DNA of 11,233 bases from Candidatus Neomicrothrix sp. UBA7388 (GCA_002470695.1 DKNM01000090.1:1-11233), one strand, 5' to 3'. Positions 1 through 6,591 are shown, counted from the first letter of the stretch. A program made the numbers and translations. The notes: generated by a model from the letters alone, not told the origin.

Positions 1-207
1 AAATTCGGAGAGCGCCAGCCGTCCACATTCGACATCATGCCAAAGGGGCGGCTTTTGGTCATGTGACGCCGATTGAGAATATTGGCCAAATATTTTTATC
101 AATAGATCAAACGGGATATCCCAATCTTCTGCCCAACTGATCACTGCCAAAAAGGGGGATTCCACCAAGACACCGCCTACATCAAAAATAACCGCCTTGG
201 GATTCAT
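1..207 (-). CDS. HAD-family hydrolase, N-terminal part (cut by window edge)
   Basis: Reading the minus strand from the ATG at 207 gives 69 codons open to the edge, starting MNPKAVIFDVGGVLVESP. This is motif I of the haloacid dehalogenase superfamily, with nucleophile Asp9. The usual second Asp is Gly11 (DxG), as in the FDLGN/FDFGG phosphatase-like subgroup that includes YihX and the N-terminal domain of ACAD10. A later segment, WHDVECGRLALSEF, fits the 'W..vE.G.is..eF' stretch of the cap region of that subgroup. The protein is probably a soluble phosphatase or hydrolase. The substrate cannot be told, because motifs II to IV lie outside the window. I see no good Shine-Dalgarno before this ATG, but a start further upstream would put unrelated residues before motif I. 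It diverges from the FAH-family gene across 57 bp. Confidence 0.82.
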   Translation of the reverse strand, partial: MNPKAVIFDVGGVLVESPFLAVISWAEDWDIPFDLLIKIFGQYSQSASHDQKPPLWHDVECGRLALSEF

Positions 208-264
208 CAAGCCAAAGCTAGCTAGATCCTGCGACCGTCTTGCGCGATCTGTAGGGTCGTCGTT

Positions 265-1101
265 GTGAGACTTCTCAGCTTTATTGCCAACACTGAACCT
301 GCGTTCGGAATAGCGACCGACGAAGGCGTAATTGATCTACGACACAGAGTGCCCTCACTCGAGCTGGGTGAAGCTTTGGGCAACCTCGAAGGAATCGAAA
401 GATTTATCGATGAGAGCCCTGATTATTCCTGGGATTCAATTTCTTTCGATTTGCCGATTCCCAATCAGCGACGGCTCTTATGCGCAGGCTTGAATTACCA
501 CAAGAAATACCCATTGGGCGGCGAAGTAAAGACACCTAAGCAACCCGTTTATTTCAACAAACCGCCAGGATCACTCGTGCCTCATGGAGCCAACTTGGTA
601 AGACCTCTCGCCTCCAATCAGTTGGACTACGAAGTCGAACTCGCTCTAGTGATCGGCAAGGCCGGAAGACACATTCCAGAGGATCGGGCACTTCAGCACA
701 TCGCTGGTTACACAATTCTCAACGACGGCTCGGTTCGCGACTGGCAAAGGCACGGGGTCGCTGCCGGGAAGAACTTTCACCATTCTGGCTCGTGTGGGCC
801 TTGGATAGTGACTAACCACTCAATTTCCGACCCCTCTGCCCTTACAGTAATCACGCGGGTGAACGGCGAGGAGCGCCAGCGGGCAGGTACCGACGAGATG
901 ATTTTTAGCCCATCAGAATTAATTGCTTACATATCGAGAATAATGCCCCTAGAGCCCGGCGATATTATCGCTACAGGCTCACCTGAAGGCACGGGTGGAT
1001 CCTTAGATCCACAAGTATGGTTAAGCGAAGGCGACTCAATCGAATTCGAAATATCCGAGATCGGAATCTTGAAGAATACAGTCATCGATGAACAGATGTA
1101 G
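265..1101 (+). CDS. Fumarylacetoacetate hydrolase (FAH) family enzyme
   Basis: A 278-residue protein of the FAH fold, whose members cleave or isomerise C-C bonds in beta-diketo or oxo-acid substrates during aromatic or amino-acid breakdown. A short N-terminal domain (about 1-65) precedes the catalytic domain (about 70-275). The domain opens with CAGLNYHKK and carries the metal site LDYEVELALVIG (Glu123, Glu125) plus NDGSVRDWQ (Asp154). Lys169 follows in GVAAGKNF, and the late loop TGSPEGTGG is at 237-245. These are the acid triad and glycine-rich loop expected for a divalent-metal enzyme. The length fits the 2-hydroxyhepta-2,4-diene-1,7-dioate isomerase / acylpyruvase-like subgroup. The start is GTG, supported by AGGG at 253-256, eight bases upstream. 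The protein is probably cytosolic. No pathway neighbours are present, so the substrate is unknown; the family name is secure, the reaction is not. Confidence 0.9.
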   Translation: MRLLSFIANTEPAFGIATDEGVIDLRHRVPSLELGEALGNLEGIERFIDESPDYSWDSISFDLPIPNQRRLLCAGLNYHKKYPLGGEVKTPKQPVYFNKPPGSLVPHGANLVRPLASNQLDYEVELALVIGKAGRHIPEDRALQHIAGYTILNDGSVRDWQRHGVAAGKNFHHSGSCGPWIVTNHSISDPSALTVITRVNGEERQRAGTDEMIFSPSELIAYISRIMPLEPGDIIATGSPEGTGGSLDPQVWLSEGDSIEFEISEIGILKNTVIDEQM

Positions 1102-1157
1102 ACGCGCGATACCCCAAGAGAGCTTTGAGTAGGTACCTTAGATCGACAACGTCAATG

Positions 1158-1163
1158 AAGGAA
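1158..1163 (+). promoter_or_regulatory. Shine-Dalgarno pointing to an upstream start for the M15 peptidase gene
   Basis: AAGGAA lies about 40 bases before the first in-frame ATG (1204), too far to serve it. It is seven bases before an in-frame CTG at 1171. Translation from 1171 adds an N-terminus containing a Lys (MSLSLKSLAAA) directly before the hydrophobic stretch, as a signal peptide needs. An ATG at 1155 reads MKEF and then stops at TGA in another frame. Dropping one T from the TTTT run at 1164-1167 would join that ATG to the peptidase frame. Confidence 0.45.
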
Positions 1164-1203
1164 TTTTGACCTGTCTCTTTCCCTGAAAAGTCTCGCTGCA
1201 GCA

Positions 1204-2496
1204 ATGGCGGTTTTGCTGGCAGGCGCAGTGCTCGCAGTCCCCCCTGCTAGCGGAGCCGGAAAAAGCAGCGCCCAACTCCGCAAAGAAAAAGCCGCCCTTG
1301 AGCAGGAAGTTAACGAACTCCGAAAGGAGCGTGACGCTTTCCAGACCGAGATTTTGAATCAAGCTCGCGTTGTGGATACGGCCACAGCAGAAGTGTCAGA
1401 GGTCGAGCAAGCGCTCGCCGATTTAGAAATATTGGTAGCTGAGCAGAGAGACGACCTCAACAGGGCGGAAGAATCTTTGCGAGGTGCGGAGCAAGCCGTA
1501 TCCGCCGCAGAGCGCAAATCAGACGAGATTGCTGAACAACAGGCAACGCTGACCAGTCAAGTGAACGATTTAGCTCTTCAAACTTATATTGGCCGGGATT
1601 CGACAGTGGAAGGCTCTTTCGGTCTCGCTCGGACTGGGGACATCTACAAAGCCGCTCGAGTTCAAACGTTGATAGGCGCGGCCTTTGGTGATCTCAATAA
1701 CACTTCAGATGAGTTACGCGCGCTCCAAATAGACACCTTGGTGGCAACTAAAGCGCTTAACGAAGCAGTCAATCTTAGAGAATTGCTGAGAATTGAAGCG
1801 GAAGCCCAGCTTGAGCAATTACTGGAAGCGGTCGGCTTGCAAGCCCAAATGGTTTTCGAAGCAGAGAGCCGGCTTGAAGCACGTTTATATGAGGCAGCTG
1901 CCCTAGCTGAACTAGATGCCGAAATGGCTAGTCAAATTGAAGCTGAGCAAACCAATCTGGCGAGAGTTGTACAGGCCGAGAAAGCGAAACGAGCCCAAGA
2001 AGAGCGCCTGCGCAGAGAAGCTGAACGAAAACGTCGCGAAGCGGAGGAGGCGCGTAGAAGGCAGCTTCTCGGCATCGCTGATGCACCCACATCTATTAAT
2101 TTCGACAGGTCAGAACTAACGACGGTCTGGGGAATTCGTGTTCATGAATCGATTGCAGACAAGCTGCTGGCGCTACTGCAACACGCGTCCCGGGACGGCA
2201 TTCGCCTTGGCGGCGGCGGATATCGCAGTTCCCAGTCGCAAATAAATTTGCGAAGAGCGCACTGCGGCACAAGCAACTGGGCTATCTATAGCAAACCCTC
2301 CTATCAATGTCGACCTCCAACCGCTCGTCCCGGAGCTTCAATGCATGAGCGGGGTCTAGCAATTGACTTCACTCAAAACGGTCGCGCTTTATGGAGCAAT
2401 ACCTCCGGTTATCGATGGTTAAAGCGAAACGCTTCAAAGTATGGCTTCAAAAACTTGCCAAGCGAGCCCTGGCATTGGTCGACAAATGGACGATAG
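1204..2496 (+). CDS. Exported coiled-coil protein with C-terminal VanY-type M15 D,D-carboxypeptidase domain
   Basis: A probable cell-wall enzyme that trims D-Ala-D-Ala peptide stems. From the ATG at 1204 it has 430 residues: a signal-peptide core (AVLLAGAVLAVPPASGA, 2-18), then a charged coiled coil rich in Glu, Ala, Arg and Gln (about 20-287), then a VanY domain (about 297-430). The zinc site is visible as SMHERGLAIDF (His381, Asp388) and EPWHW (catalytic Glu421, His424). GGGGYRSSQSQ (336-346) is the usual substrate-loop region. Cys354 and Cys369 could form a disulfide, consistent with export. The layout resembles coiled-coil peptidoglycan hydrolases controlled through FtsEX (EnvC, RipC), but with M15 in place of M23 or NlpC/P60; that parallel is inference. 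The signal peptide from this ATG lacks a positive n-region, so the true start is probably upstream near 1171. The gene converges on imuB with 12 bp between the stops. Confidence 0.88.
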   Translation: MAVLLAGAVLAVPPASGAGKSSAQLRKEKAALEQEVNELRKERDAFQTEILNQARVVDTATAEVSEVEQALADLEILVAEQRDDLNRAEESLRGAEQAVSAAERKSDEIAEQQATLTSQVNDLALQTYIGRDSTVEGSFGLARTGDIYKAARVQTLIGAAFGDLNNTSDELRALQIDTLVATKALNEAVNLRELLRIEAEAQLEQLLEAVGLQAQMVFEAESRLEARLYEAAALAELDAEMASQIEAEQTNLARVVQAEKAKRAQEERLRREAERKRREAEEARRRQLLGIADAPTSINFDRSELTTVWGIRVHESIADKLLALLQHASRDGIRLGGGGYRSSQSQINLRRAHCGTSNWAIYSKPSYQCRPPTARPGASMHERGLAIDFTQNGRALWSNTSGYRWLKRNASKYGFKNLPSEPWHWSTNGR

Positions 2497-2508
2497 GCAC
2501 GTGTGGCG

Positions 2509-4116
2509 TCAATCATAAGATGCCTCAAGCCACCAACTACCGCCTCGAAGAACACAAAGATACCCAGCTCCATTCTCAAGCAGAAATTGGAATCTTGCTC
2601 GTCGATCTTTTCCAATAGGATCCCACCACCTCTCGTCAACAAGCCAAGGCCCAGACCATGCCTTTATCAAATGTGATCCCAGAGAATCACTGCGGAGACG
2701 CGCCGGCTCTCCACTGAGCAATCCGCGACCATTGACTCGCACTTCACAACCTTCAAGATCAATGACTTGCAGCAACTCCGCATGACCTAACACGAGTACA
2801 GGCAATGGAGCTGGAAGCCGACCCGGCCATGGTGCATTTGTGTACTCAGGTAACGCTATTTGTCTGTCTGGAATAAACCCGGCAGACGATAAAGGCACTC
2901 GCTGTTCAATATCACCAGATCGTCGCCCTTTGCCGTGTTGAGCTACCGTCACCGAATCAATCCCCAGAATTTCTTGGACGCGGGTAAACGATCGAATCGC
3001 TTGTTCGTCATTTGAAGTTTGTTTACCCCAAAATTCAAGCTGATAGCCATCGTCTCGAATTACCTCTTCCGCCACTAAGCGAACTAACGACAAAGGCCCG
3101 GTGGGAGGGGCACTTGACCGGTACCAACCCTCAAGTTGCCAGCGAACTCTGTCAGTTATATCCGCCGAAGTGAACCGGTATTCATGACGCCAAAAACGGC
3201 TTGAAAGTTCACCATGTTCCGACTCCACTTCAATCAAAATCTGCCTGCATGCAGTACCCGTGCAGTACAAATCTTGACAAATCTGGTCAGCTAATGACTT
3301 AGCAGAAAACAAAACCGTATCAATGCGGTTAGCAGGAGGGTCGATTTCGTGCTCTTCCATAAGCACACCAGAAACGGTTTCTATTGATGATTTTTCAAAA
3401 TCAACTCCTTGAGCCAGCTGTTGCGCCAAAACACCTGGCTTACCAAATCTCGCTAATAATTCTTCACTTGGGAGAGCAACTAGATCTCCAAGAGTCTCTA
3501 TTCCAAGCCGCTGCAACACGCTAATAAGCTCAACAGATTTTGCTAAAGCCGAGTCAAGTCTTAAAAGATGTAAAGAAAACGGAGCGAGGAAATCAGCATT
3601 TCCCCCGGTCTCAACAATATGAATATTTGACTCCACATTCGAACTCGCTGCTATTAACGCAGCAAAGTAACTATCAGCTACTCCAATCCGAAATTGAGAT
3701 GTAGCTACATTTTTATCCACACCAAATGTTGCAGATAGCGCTTCAGCAATACGCTCTCCGACGAGACCTGCTAGGAGTTCATCTCCACCGAAGTAACGAG
3801 AGGGCCCTCGTGTAGGAAAAGAACATTGGCCACTAACCGTAATTTCTATCCGAGGGGTTATCGATTCAAGAACGACGACAAGGGCATTAAAACTAGCAAC
3901 ACTGGATTCCTCATCATGCTCGGTTATCTCCACGCTAGGACAAAGCCTTTGCGCCTCGCGACGTTGGATACCTAGTTGTATTCCGCATTGAATTGCACGC
4001 GGAGTCGCATCGATAACCAAATTTTTATCTACAACAACCGCTACCTGATTGAGGTCAACTCCCGAAGAGATAATTTGCCAACGAGGAATGCTCAGAAATA
4101 AAGCTCGGGAATTCAA
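2509..4116 (-). CDS. imuB: ImuB, catalytically inactive Y-family polymerase homologue
   Basis: A 535-residue adaptor of the mutasome that carries out damage-induced mutagenesis with ImuA' and DnaE2. The N-terminal half follows the Y-family layout: palm-like start RALFLSIPRWQI (4-15), RREAQRLCPSVEI (52-64), ARGPARYFGG-like segment TRGPSRYFGGDE (102-113), and a helix-hairpin-helix region around 197-229. The acidic metal ligands of active DinB enzymes are not there: the first motif is IPRWQ rather than DxDxFFA, as is typical of ImuB. A C-terminal extension carries YQLEFWG; residues 359-364, QLEFWG, match the beta-clamp motif of mycobacterial ImuB (QLPLWG). The end (about 436-533, with several Trp) resembles the ImuB C-terminal DUF6504-type region. 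The start is TTG, the only start codon after the preceding stop. It lies 21 bp behind imuA', so both are presumably in one SOS transcript. Sampled lines are GC-poorer than neighbouring genes. Confidence 0.93.
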   Translation of the reverse strand: MNSRALFLSIPRWQIISSGVDLNQVAVVVDKNLVIDATPRAIQCGIQLGIQRREAQRLCPSVEITEHDEESSVASFNALVVVLESITPRIEITVSGQCSFPTRGPSRYFGGDELLAGLVGERIAEALSATFGVDKNVATSQFRIGVADSYFAALIAASSNVESNIHIVETGGNADFLAPFSLHLLRLDSALAKSVELISVLQRLGIETLGDLVALPSEELLARFGKPGVLAQQLAQGVDFEKSSIETVSGVLMEEHEIDPPANRIDTVLFSAKSLADQICQDLYCTGTACRQILIEVESEHGELSSRFWRHEYRFTSADITDRVRWQLEGWYRSSAPPTGPLSLVRLVAEEVIRDDGYQLEFWGKQTSNDEQAIRSFTRVQEILGIDSVTVAQHGKGRRSGDIEQRVPLSSAGFIPDRQIALPEYTNAPWPGRLPAPLPVLVLGHAELLQVIDLEGCEVRVNGRGLLSGEPARLRSDSLGSHLIKAWSGPWLVDERWWDPIGKDRRARFQFLLENGAGYLCVLRGGSWWLEASYD

Positions 4117-4137
4117 AGGGACACTCGGATAGGGCGA

Positions 4138-4890
4138 CTAGCTAGCCTGAGGCACATCTTCATCAAAATGCTGTAGACCTCCTTGCTTTCTGACATCTCG
4201 AGAAGCAACCGGGTCTACTTGCAAAAAACTTTGCTTAATAGCACTTAACTGACCTTGCTCATCGGGCAAGTAAAAGAGGCGCCGATGAGAGTTCGAGGTA
4301 ACACCTCGGTGTACAGCTTCTACTTCTAACCTACGAGACGTTAAACGCCCGTTACCGTGCCCAATACCTGACCATGAAGCTCGAAGAATCTTCAAAGAAA
4401 AACTAGGACGCAAGTTATAACCTCGAGCATCCCCAACGGTAATGATTGATGTGCCTTTGCTACGCATACGCGCAGCAATTTTTCGTCCATGATCACTCCG
4501 TATTTTGGTATTCGAACCAATCAAAATAAGAGCTACTGACCCCATCAAGGCCTGTACTACCTCTGCTGCATGATCTTGCGGATGGTCTACAAACACCCAT
4601 CTAGAAAGATCAACACCCAAGTGAGAAACTGCCTGCGAACTCAAACCCGGAAGGCCGACAACAGCCGTCCATTTAGAAGACTGAGACACCGCAATAGTCA
4701 ATGCAGCAGCAAAAGTAGTCTCAGCCTCTCCCCTGACCTCAACGGTAGACCCTTGATGTATACCACCATCTCGAAAGAGGCCAGCTAGTTCTTCGATTAC
4801 AGGGAAGATTCGGTTATGCGCGAGCACAGAAGGAGTGGAAATCTGATGCAAGTCATTTTTCGAAATACTTGGGGTAGGCGTGATTTGCAT
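4138..4890 (-). CDS. imuA: ImuA' (RecA/SulA-like mutasome protein)
   Basis: A 250-residue RecA-fold protein of the actinobacterial ImuA' type, which binds ImuB and supports DnaE2-dependent translesion synthesis. The family pattern is clear: GLFRDGGIHQGSTVEVRGE (38-55), then KWTAVVGLPGLSSQAVSHLG (73-92; accessory-strand region), DLSRWVFVDHP (94-104), and the C-terminal SWSGIGHGNGRLTSRRLEVE (172-191). The nucleotide-binding P-loop is degenerate: RGEAETTF where RecA has GxxxxGK[ST], with no Lys. It is therefore unlikely to be a RecA-like ATPase, as is also said of mycobacterial ImuA'. The ATG at 4890 is preceded by AGGG at 4898-4901 with seven bases of spacing, and by a LexA box 13 bases upstream. 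It is the first gene of the imuA'-imuB operon. The tail after about 225 is poorly conserved. Confidence 0.88.
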   Translation of the reverse strand: MQITPTPSISKNDLHQISTPSVLAHNRIFPVIEELAGLFRDGGIHQGSTVEVRGEAETTFAAALTIAVSQSSKWTAVVGLPGLSSQAVSHLGVDLSRWVFVDHPQDHAAEVVQALMGSVALILIGSNTKIRSDHGRKIAARMRSKGTSIITVGDARGYNLRPSFSLKILRASWSGIGHGNGRLTSRRLEVEAVHRGVTSNSHRRLFYLPDEQGQLSAIKQSFLQVDPVASRDVRKQGGLQHFDEDVPQAS

Positions 4891-4903
4891 CCCGCAACCC
4901 TAA

Positions 4904-4919
4904 CCGAACATACGTTCGA
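4904..4919 (-). promoter_or_regulatory. LexA-binding SOS box of imuA'-imuB
   Basis: On the minus strand this reads TCGAACGTATGTTCGG. It matches the Gram-positive/mycobacterial LexA consensus TCGAAC-N4-GTTCGA at every fixed position but the last, and its core CGAAC-N4-GTTCG is a perfect palindrome. It lies 13 bases before the imuA' ATG. A possible -35 element TTGACG is at 4938-4943, overlapping the end of the upstream gene, with AT-rich sequence (TTTTAATC) following. The operator would overlap the -10 or transcription start, as needed for repression. The role of LexA is established for imuA'-imuB in actinobacteria; the promoter elements here are inferred. Confidence 0.87.
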
Positions 4920-4944
4920 TTAAAACCTGCTTTGAGGCGTCAAG

Positions 4945-5238
4945 CTATATCTCGTAGTGAGCAAACAAGCCAGCAATAATATCGACGATACCTTCAGATG
5001 TATAACCCTTGGAAAGATCAACAGTTGCGACATTGCCGTGAACGTGAAGATAATCAATCCCTCCGCGAGCAAATAACCGCGACGCTAAGACATCCGCTGG
5101 ATCCTCATCACTGAGCGCATCTTCTGCACCGTGATAGTAGCGATGCCCCATGCCAGTCAGGGGACGGTTCGTTTCAAAACGAATTGTCCCGGGACTAGAA
5201 GGTGAAATTTTCTCCGCAACTCGAACAGGTTGGCCCAT
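4945..5238 (-). CDS. Small NifU/Nfu N-terminal-domain protein
   Basis: A 97-residue protein resembling the Nfu N-terminal domain (Nfu_N). It has the segment TIRFETNRPLTGMGHRYY (18-35), an acidic AEDALSDEDPADVLASRLF helix (38-56), and the closing strand-helix GGIDYLHVHGNVATVDLSKG (59-78). The Cys-x-x-Cys domain that carries the iron-sulfur cluster in full Nfu proteins is missing, and there is no Cys at all, so it cannot bind a cluster itself. Stand-alone copies of this domain occur in actinobacteria; their role is not established. It lies 54 bp upstream of imuA' on the same strand, but the LexA box between them argues for separate control. It diverges from the acyl-CoA dehydrogenase. There is no Shine-Dalgarno, but TAATCT eight bases before the ATG would suit a leaderless transcript. 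Confidence 0.75.
   Translation of the reverse strand: MGQPVRVAEKISPSSPGTIRFETNRPLTGMGHRYYHGAEDALSDEDPADVLASRLFARGGIDYLHVHGNVATVDLSKGYTSEGIVDIIAGLFAHYEI
5161..5190. repeat. 30-bp imperfect inverted repeat inside the Nfu-type gene
   Basis: The plus strand has arms GGGACGGTTCGTTT and AAACGAATTGTCCC around a CA centre. Twelve of 14 pairs are Watson-Crick and the other two are G-T, so plus-strand RNA could form an unbroken stem while minus-strand (sense) RNA would have two mismatches. The right arm runs directly into GGGAC (5191-5195), giving a second perfect palindrome GTCCCGGGAC at 5186-5195. It encodes about residues 17-26 of the Nfu-type protein, 48 bases inside the start. It could be an operator for the divergent promoter, an antisense-RNA hairpin, or coincidence. 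Confidence 0.6.
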
Positions 5239-5314
5239 GAGTAGGAAGATTAGTCGTGTTAGCGGCTAATTTAAGAATATATTTGCTACTTCTGGATGAT
5301 CTTGGAGCTTTCCT
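5239..5314. promoter_or_regulatory. Divergent promoter region, Nfu-type gene / acyl-CoA dehydrogenase
   Basis: This 76-bp AT-rich spacer must hold both promoters. For the plus strand, TATATT at 5278-5283 is a good -10 and GGAG at 5304-5307 is a Shine-Dalgarno seven bases before the ATG at 5315; no convincing -35 is visible. For the minus strand, TAATCT at 5247-5252 is a -10 candidate eight bases from the Nfu-type ATG, suggesting a leaderless message. An 11-bp inverted repeat TTAGC-G-GCTAA lies between them at 5259-5269 and could be an operator half-site pair. All of these are motif matches only. Confidence 0.4.
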
Positions 5315-6577
5315 ATGCCTGAAATGACTGAAGAACAATTCAAAGCGGAGGCCTCTGAATTTCTTGAGGCCAACATGTCACGTAAAGCCGAACAGAAAAC
5401 CTTTGTTTGGGGAGAAGGACCCGACAACGCCGCCATGTTCGAAGAAGTAGATAGAGAGAAAGAACGGCAGGATCTTGAAGCAGCAAAAGAGTGGCGCGCT
5501 AAAAAGTTCGACGCCGGGTTCGGATGGATTTCTGGTCCAACGGAAATTGGAGGAGGAGGCCATCCACGTCGATTCGAGCGTGTTTGGGCAAGTCTGGAAA
5601 GCCAATTTGATGTTCCCGATGGTGGCTTCTTTGGTATCGGCCTCGGAATGGTCGCACCAACAATTCTTGCCCACGGACAACCTGAAGTAGCAGCAGATCT
5701 CCTACCGAAGATGTATCGCGCCGATCTAATTTCTTGCCAGCTGTTCTCAGAACCAGGCGCTGGATCAGATCTTGCGAGCCTGCAGATGCGCGCCGAACGG
5801 GACGGTGAGGAATGGATTCTTAACGGGCAAAAAGTGTGGACGTCCGGAGCTCATTACAGTGACGTAGGCGAAGTGATCGCCCGCTCGGATTTTGACCAAC
5901 CGAAACACCAAGGGTTGACCGGTTTCATGGTCGATATGCACGCAGAAGGAGTCGAAGTTAAGCCACTTCGACAAATGACAGGTGGAGCTAATTTCAACGA
6001 AGTCTTCTTCAACGATGTTCGAATTCCTGATAGCCACCGGTTAGGTGATGTGAACCAAGGGTGGGGTGTCGCACTCACGACGTTGATGAACGAAAGAGCT
6101 TCGATTGGTTCTGGCAGTGGCGGGACCGGGGGGAGCTACACCAAGCTAAGCGCTATGTTGCAGCACTTTGGCATGAACGAAGATGCTCTTAGCCGTCAGC
6201 AACTGATGAATATCTTTACCTATGGGAAAGTTCTCGCTTGGTCTAACCAAAGAAGTCTGGATGCACTGAAAGCAGGGAAAACTCCTGGCCCGGAGATGTC
6301 TCTGTCAAAAATGGGTCTCACGAGACAAATGCAGGCAACCTGCAACTTTGTTTCTGACGTACTGGAGACAAGGCTCGTAGCTGACACTGGAGAGTGGGGA
6401 ACTTTCTCTTGGGGCGGCTACGTGTTGGGTCAGCCGGCGATGCGGATAGCTGGTGGGTCGGACGAAGTTATGCGGAATATCGTTGGCGAACGGGTTCTGG
6501 GCTTACCCAAGGAGCCAGGTATCGATACAACGAGTCCCTTCAGAGAGCTTAAGGTTGGGACACAAAGGAGCGAATAA
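5315..6577 (+). CDS. Acyl-CoA dehydrogenase (FadE-type flavoenzyme)
   Basis: A 420-residue FAD enzyme that oxidises an acyl-CoA to the 2,3-enoyl-CoA. An N-terminal helical domain (about 1-135) is followed by the signature QLFSEPGAGSDL (142-153) and the flavin/substrate strand domain with NGQKVWTSGAHYSD (170-183). Next come FFNDVRIPDSHRLGD (231-245) and a C-terminal helical domain ending GGSDEVMRNIVGERVLGLP (380-398). At the position of the MCAD-type catalytic Glu (YEGT) there is Gly380. Glu260 in LMNERASIG sits where isovaleryl-CoA and long-chain dehydrogenases keep their base, so the enzyme is probably active with that geometry. The start is ATG with GGAG seven bases upstream. It resembles the many actinobacterial FadE paralogues whose substrates are fatty, branched or steroid side-chain acyl-CoAs; no partner enzymes are in the window. 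It converges on the methyltransferase gene with 14 bp between the stops. Confidence 0.93.
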   Translation: MPEMTEEQFKAEASEFLEANMSRKAEQKTFVWGEGPDNAAMFEEVDREKERQDLEAAKEWRAKKFDAGFGWISGPTEIGGGGHPRRFERVWASLESQFDVPDGGFFGIGLGMVAPTILAHGQPEVAADLLPKMYRADLISCQLFSEPGAGSDLASLQMRAERDGEEWILNGQKVWTSGAHYSDVGEVIARSDFDQPKHQGLTGFMVDMHAEGVEVKPLRQMTGGANFNEVFFNDVRIPDSHRLGDVNQGWGVALTTLMNERASIGSGSGGTGGSYTKLSAMLQHFGMNEDALSRQQLMNIFTYGKVLAWSNQRSLDALKAGKTPGPEMSLSKMGLTRQMQATCNFVSDVLETRLVADTGEWGTFSWGGYVLGQPAMRIAGGSDEVMRNIVGERVLGLPKEPGIDTTSPFRELKVGTQRSE

Positions 6578-6591
6578 TCGTCCCTCGTTCG

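Noticed and set aside
1102..1158. Possible terminator between the FAH-family and peptidase genes
   Set aside because: Only the short palindrome AGGTACCT is present; there is no GC-rich stem followed by a T run.
2409..2642. Minus-strand open frame across the end of the peptidase gene
   Set aside because: It overlaps the conserved zinc-site end of the peptidase and the end of imuB in a different frame.
5259..5269. TTAGC-G-GCTAA as a confirmed operator
   Set aside because: Five-base arms are too short to claim; it is only mentioned within the divergent promoter entry.
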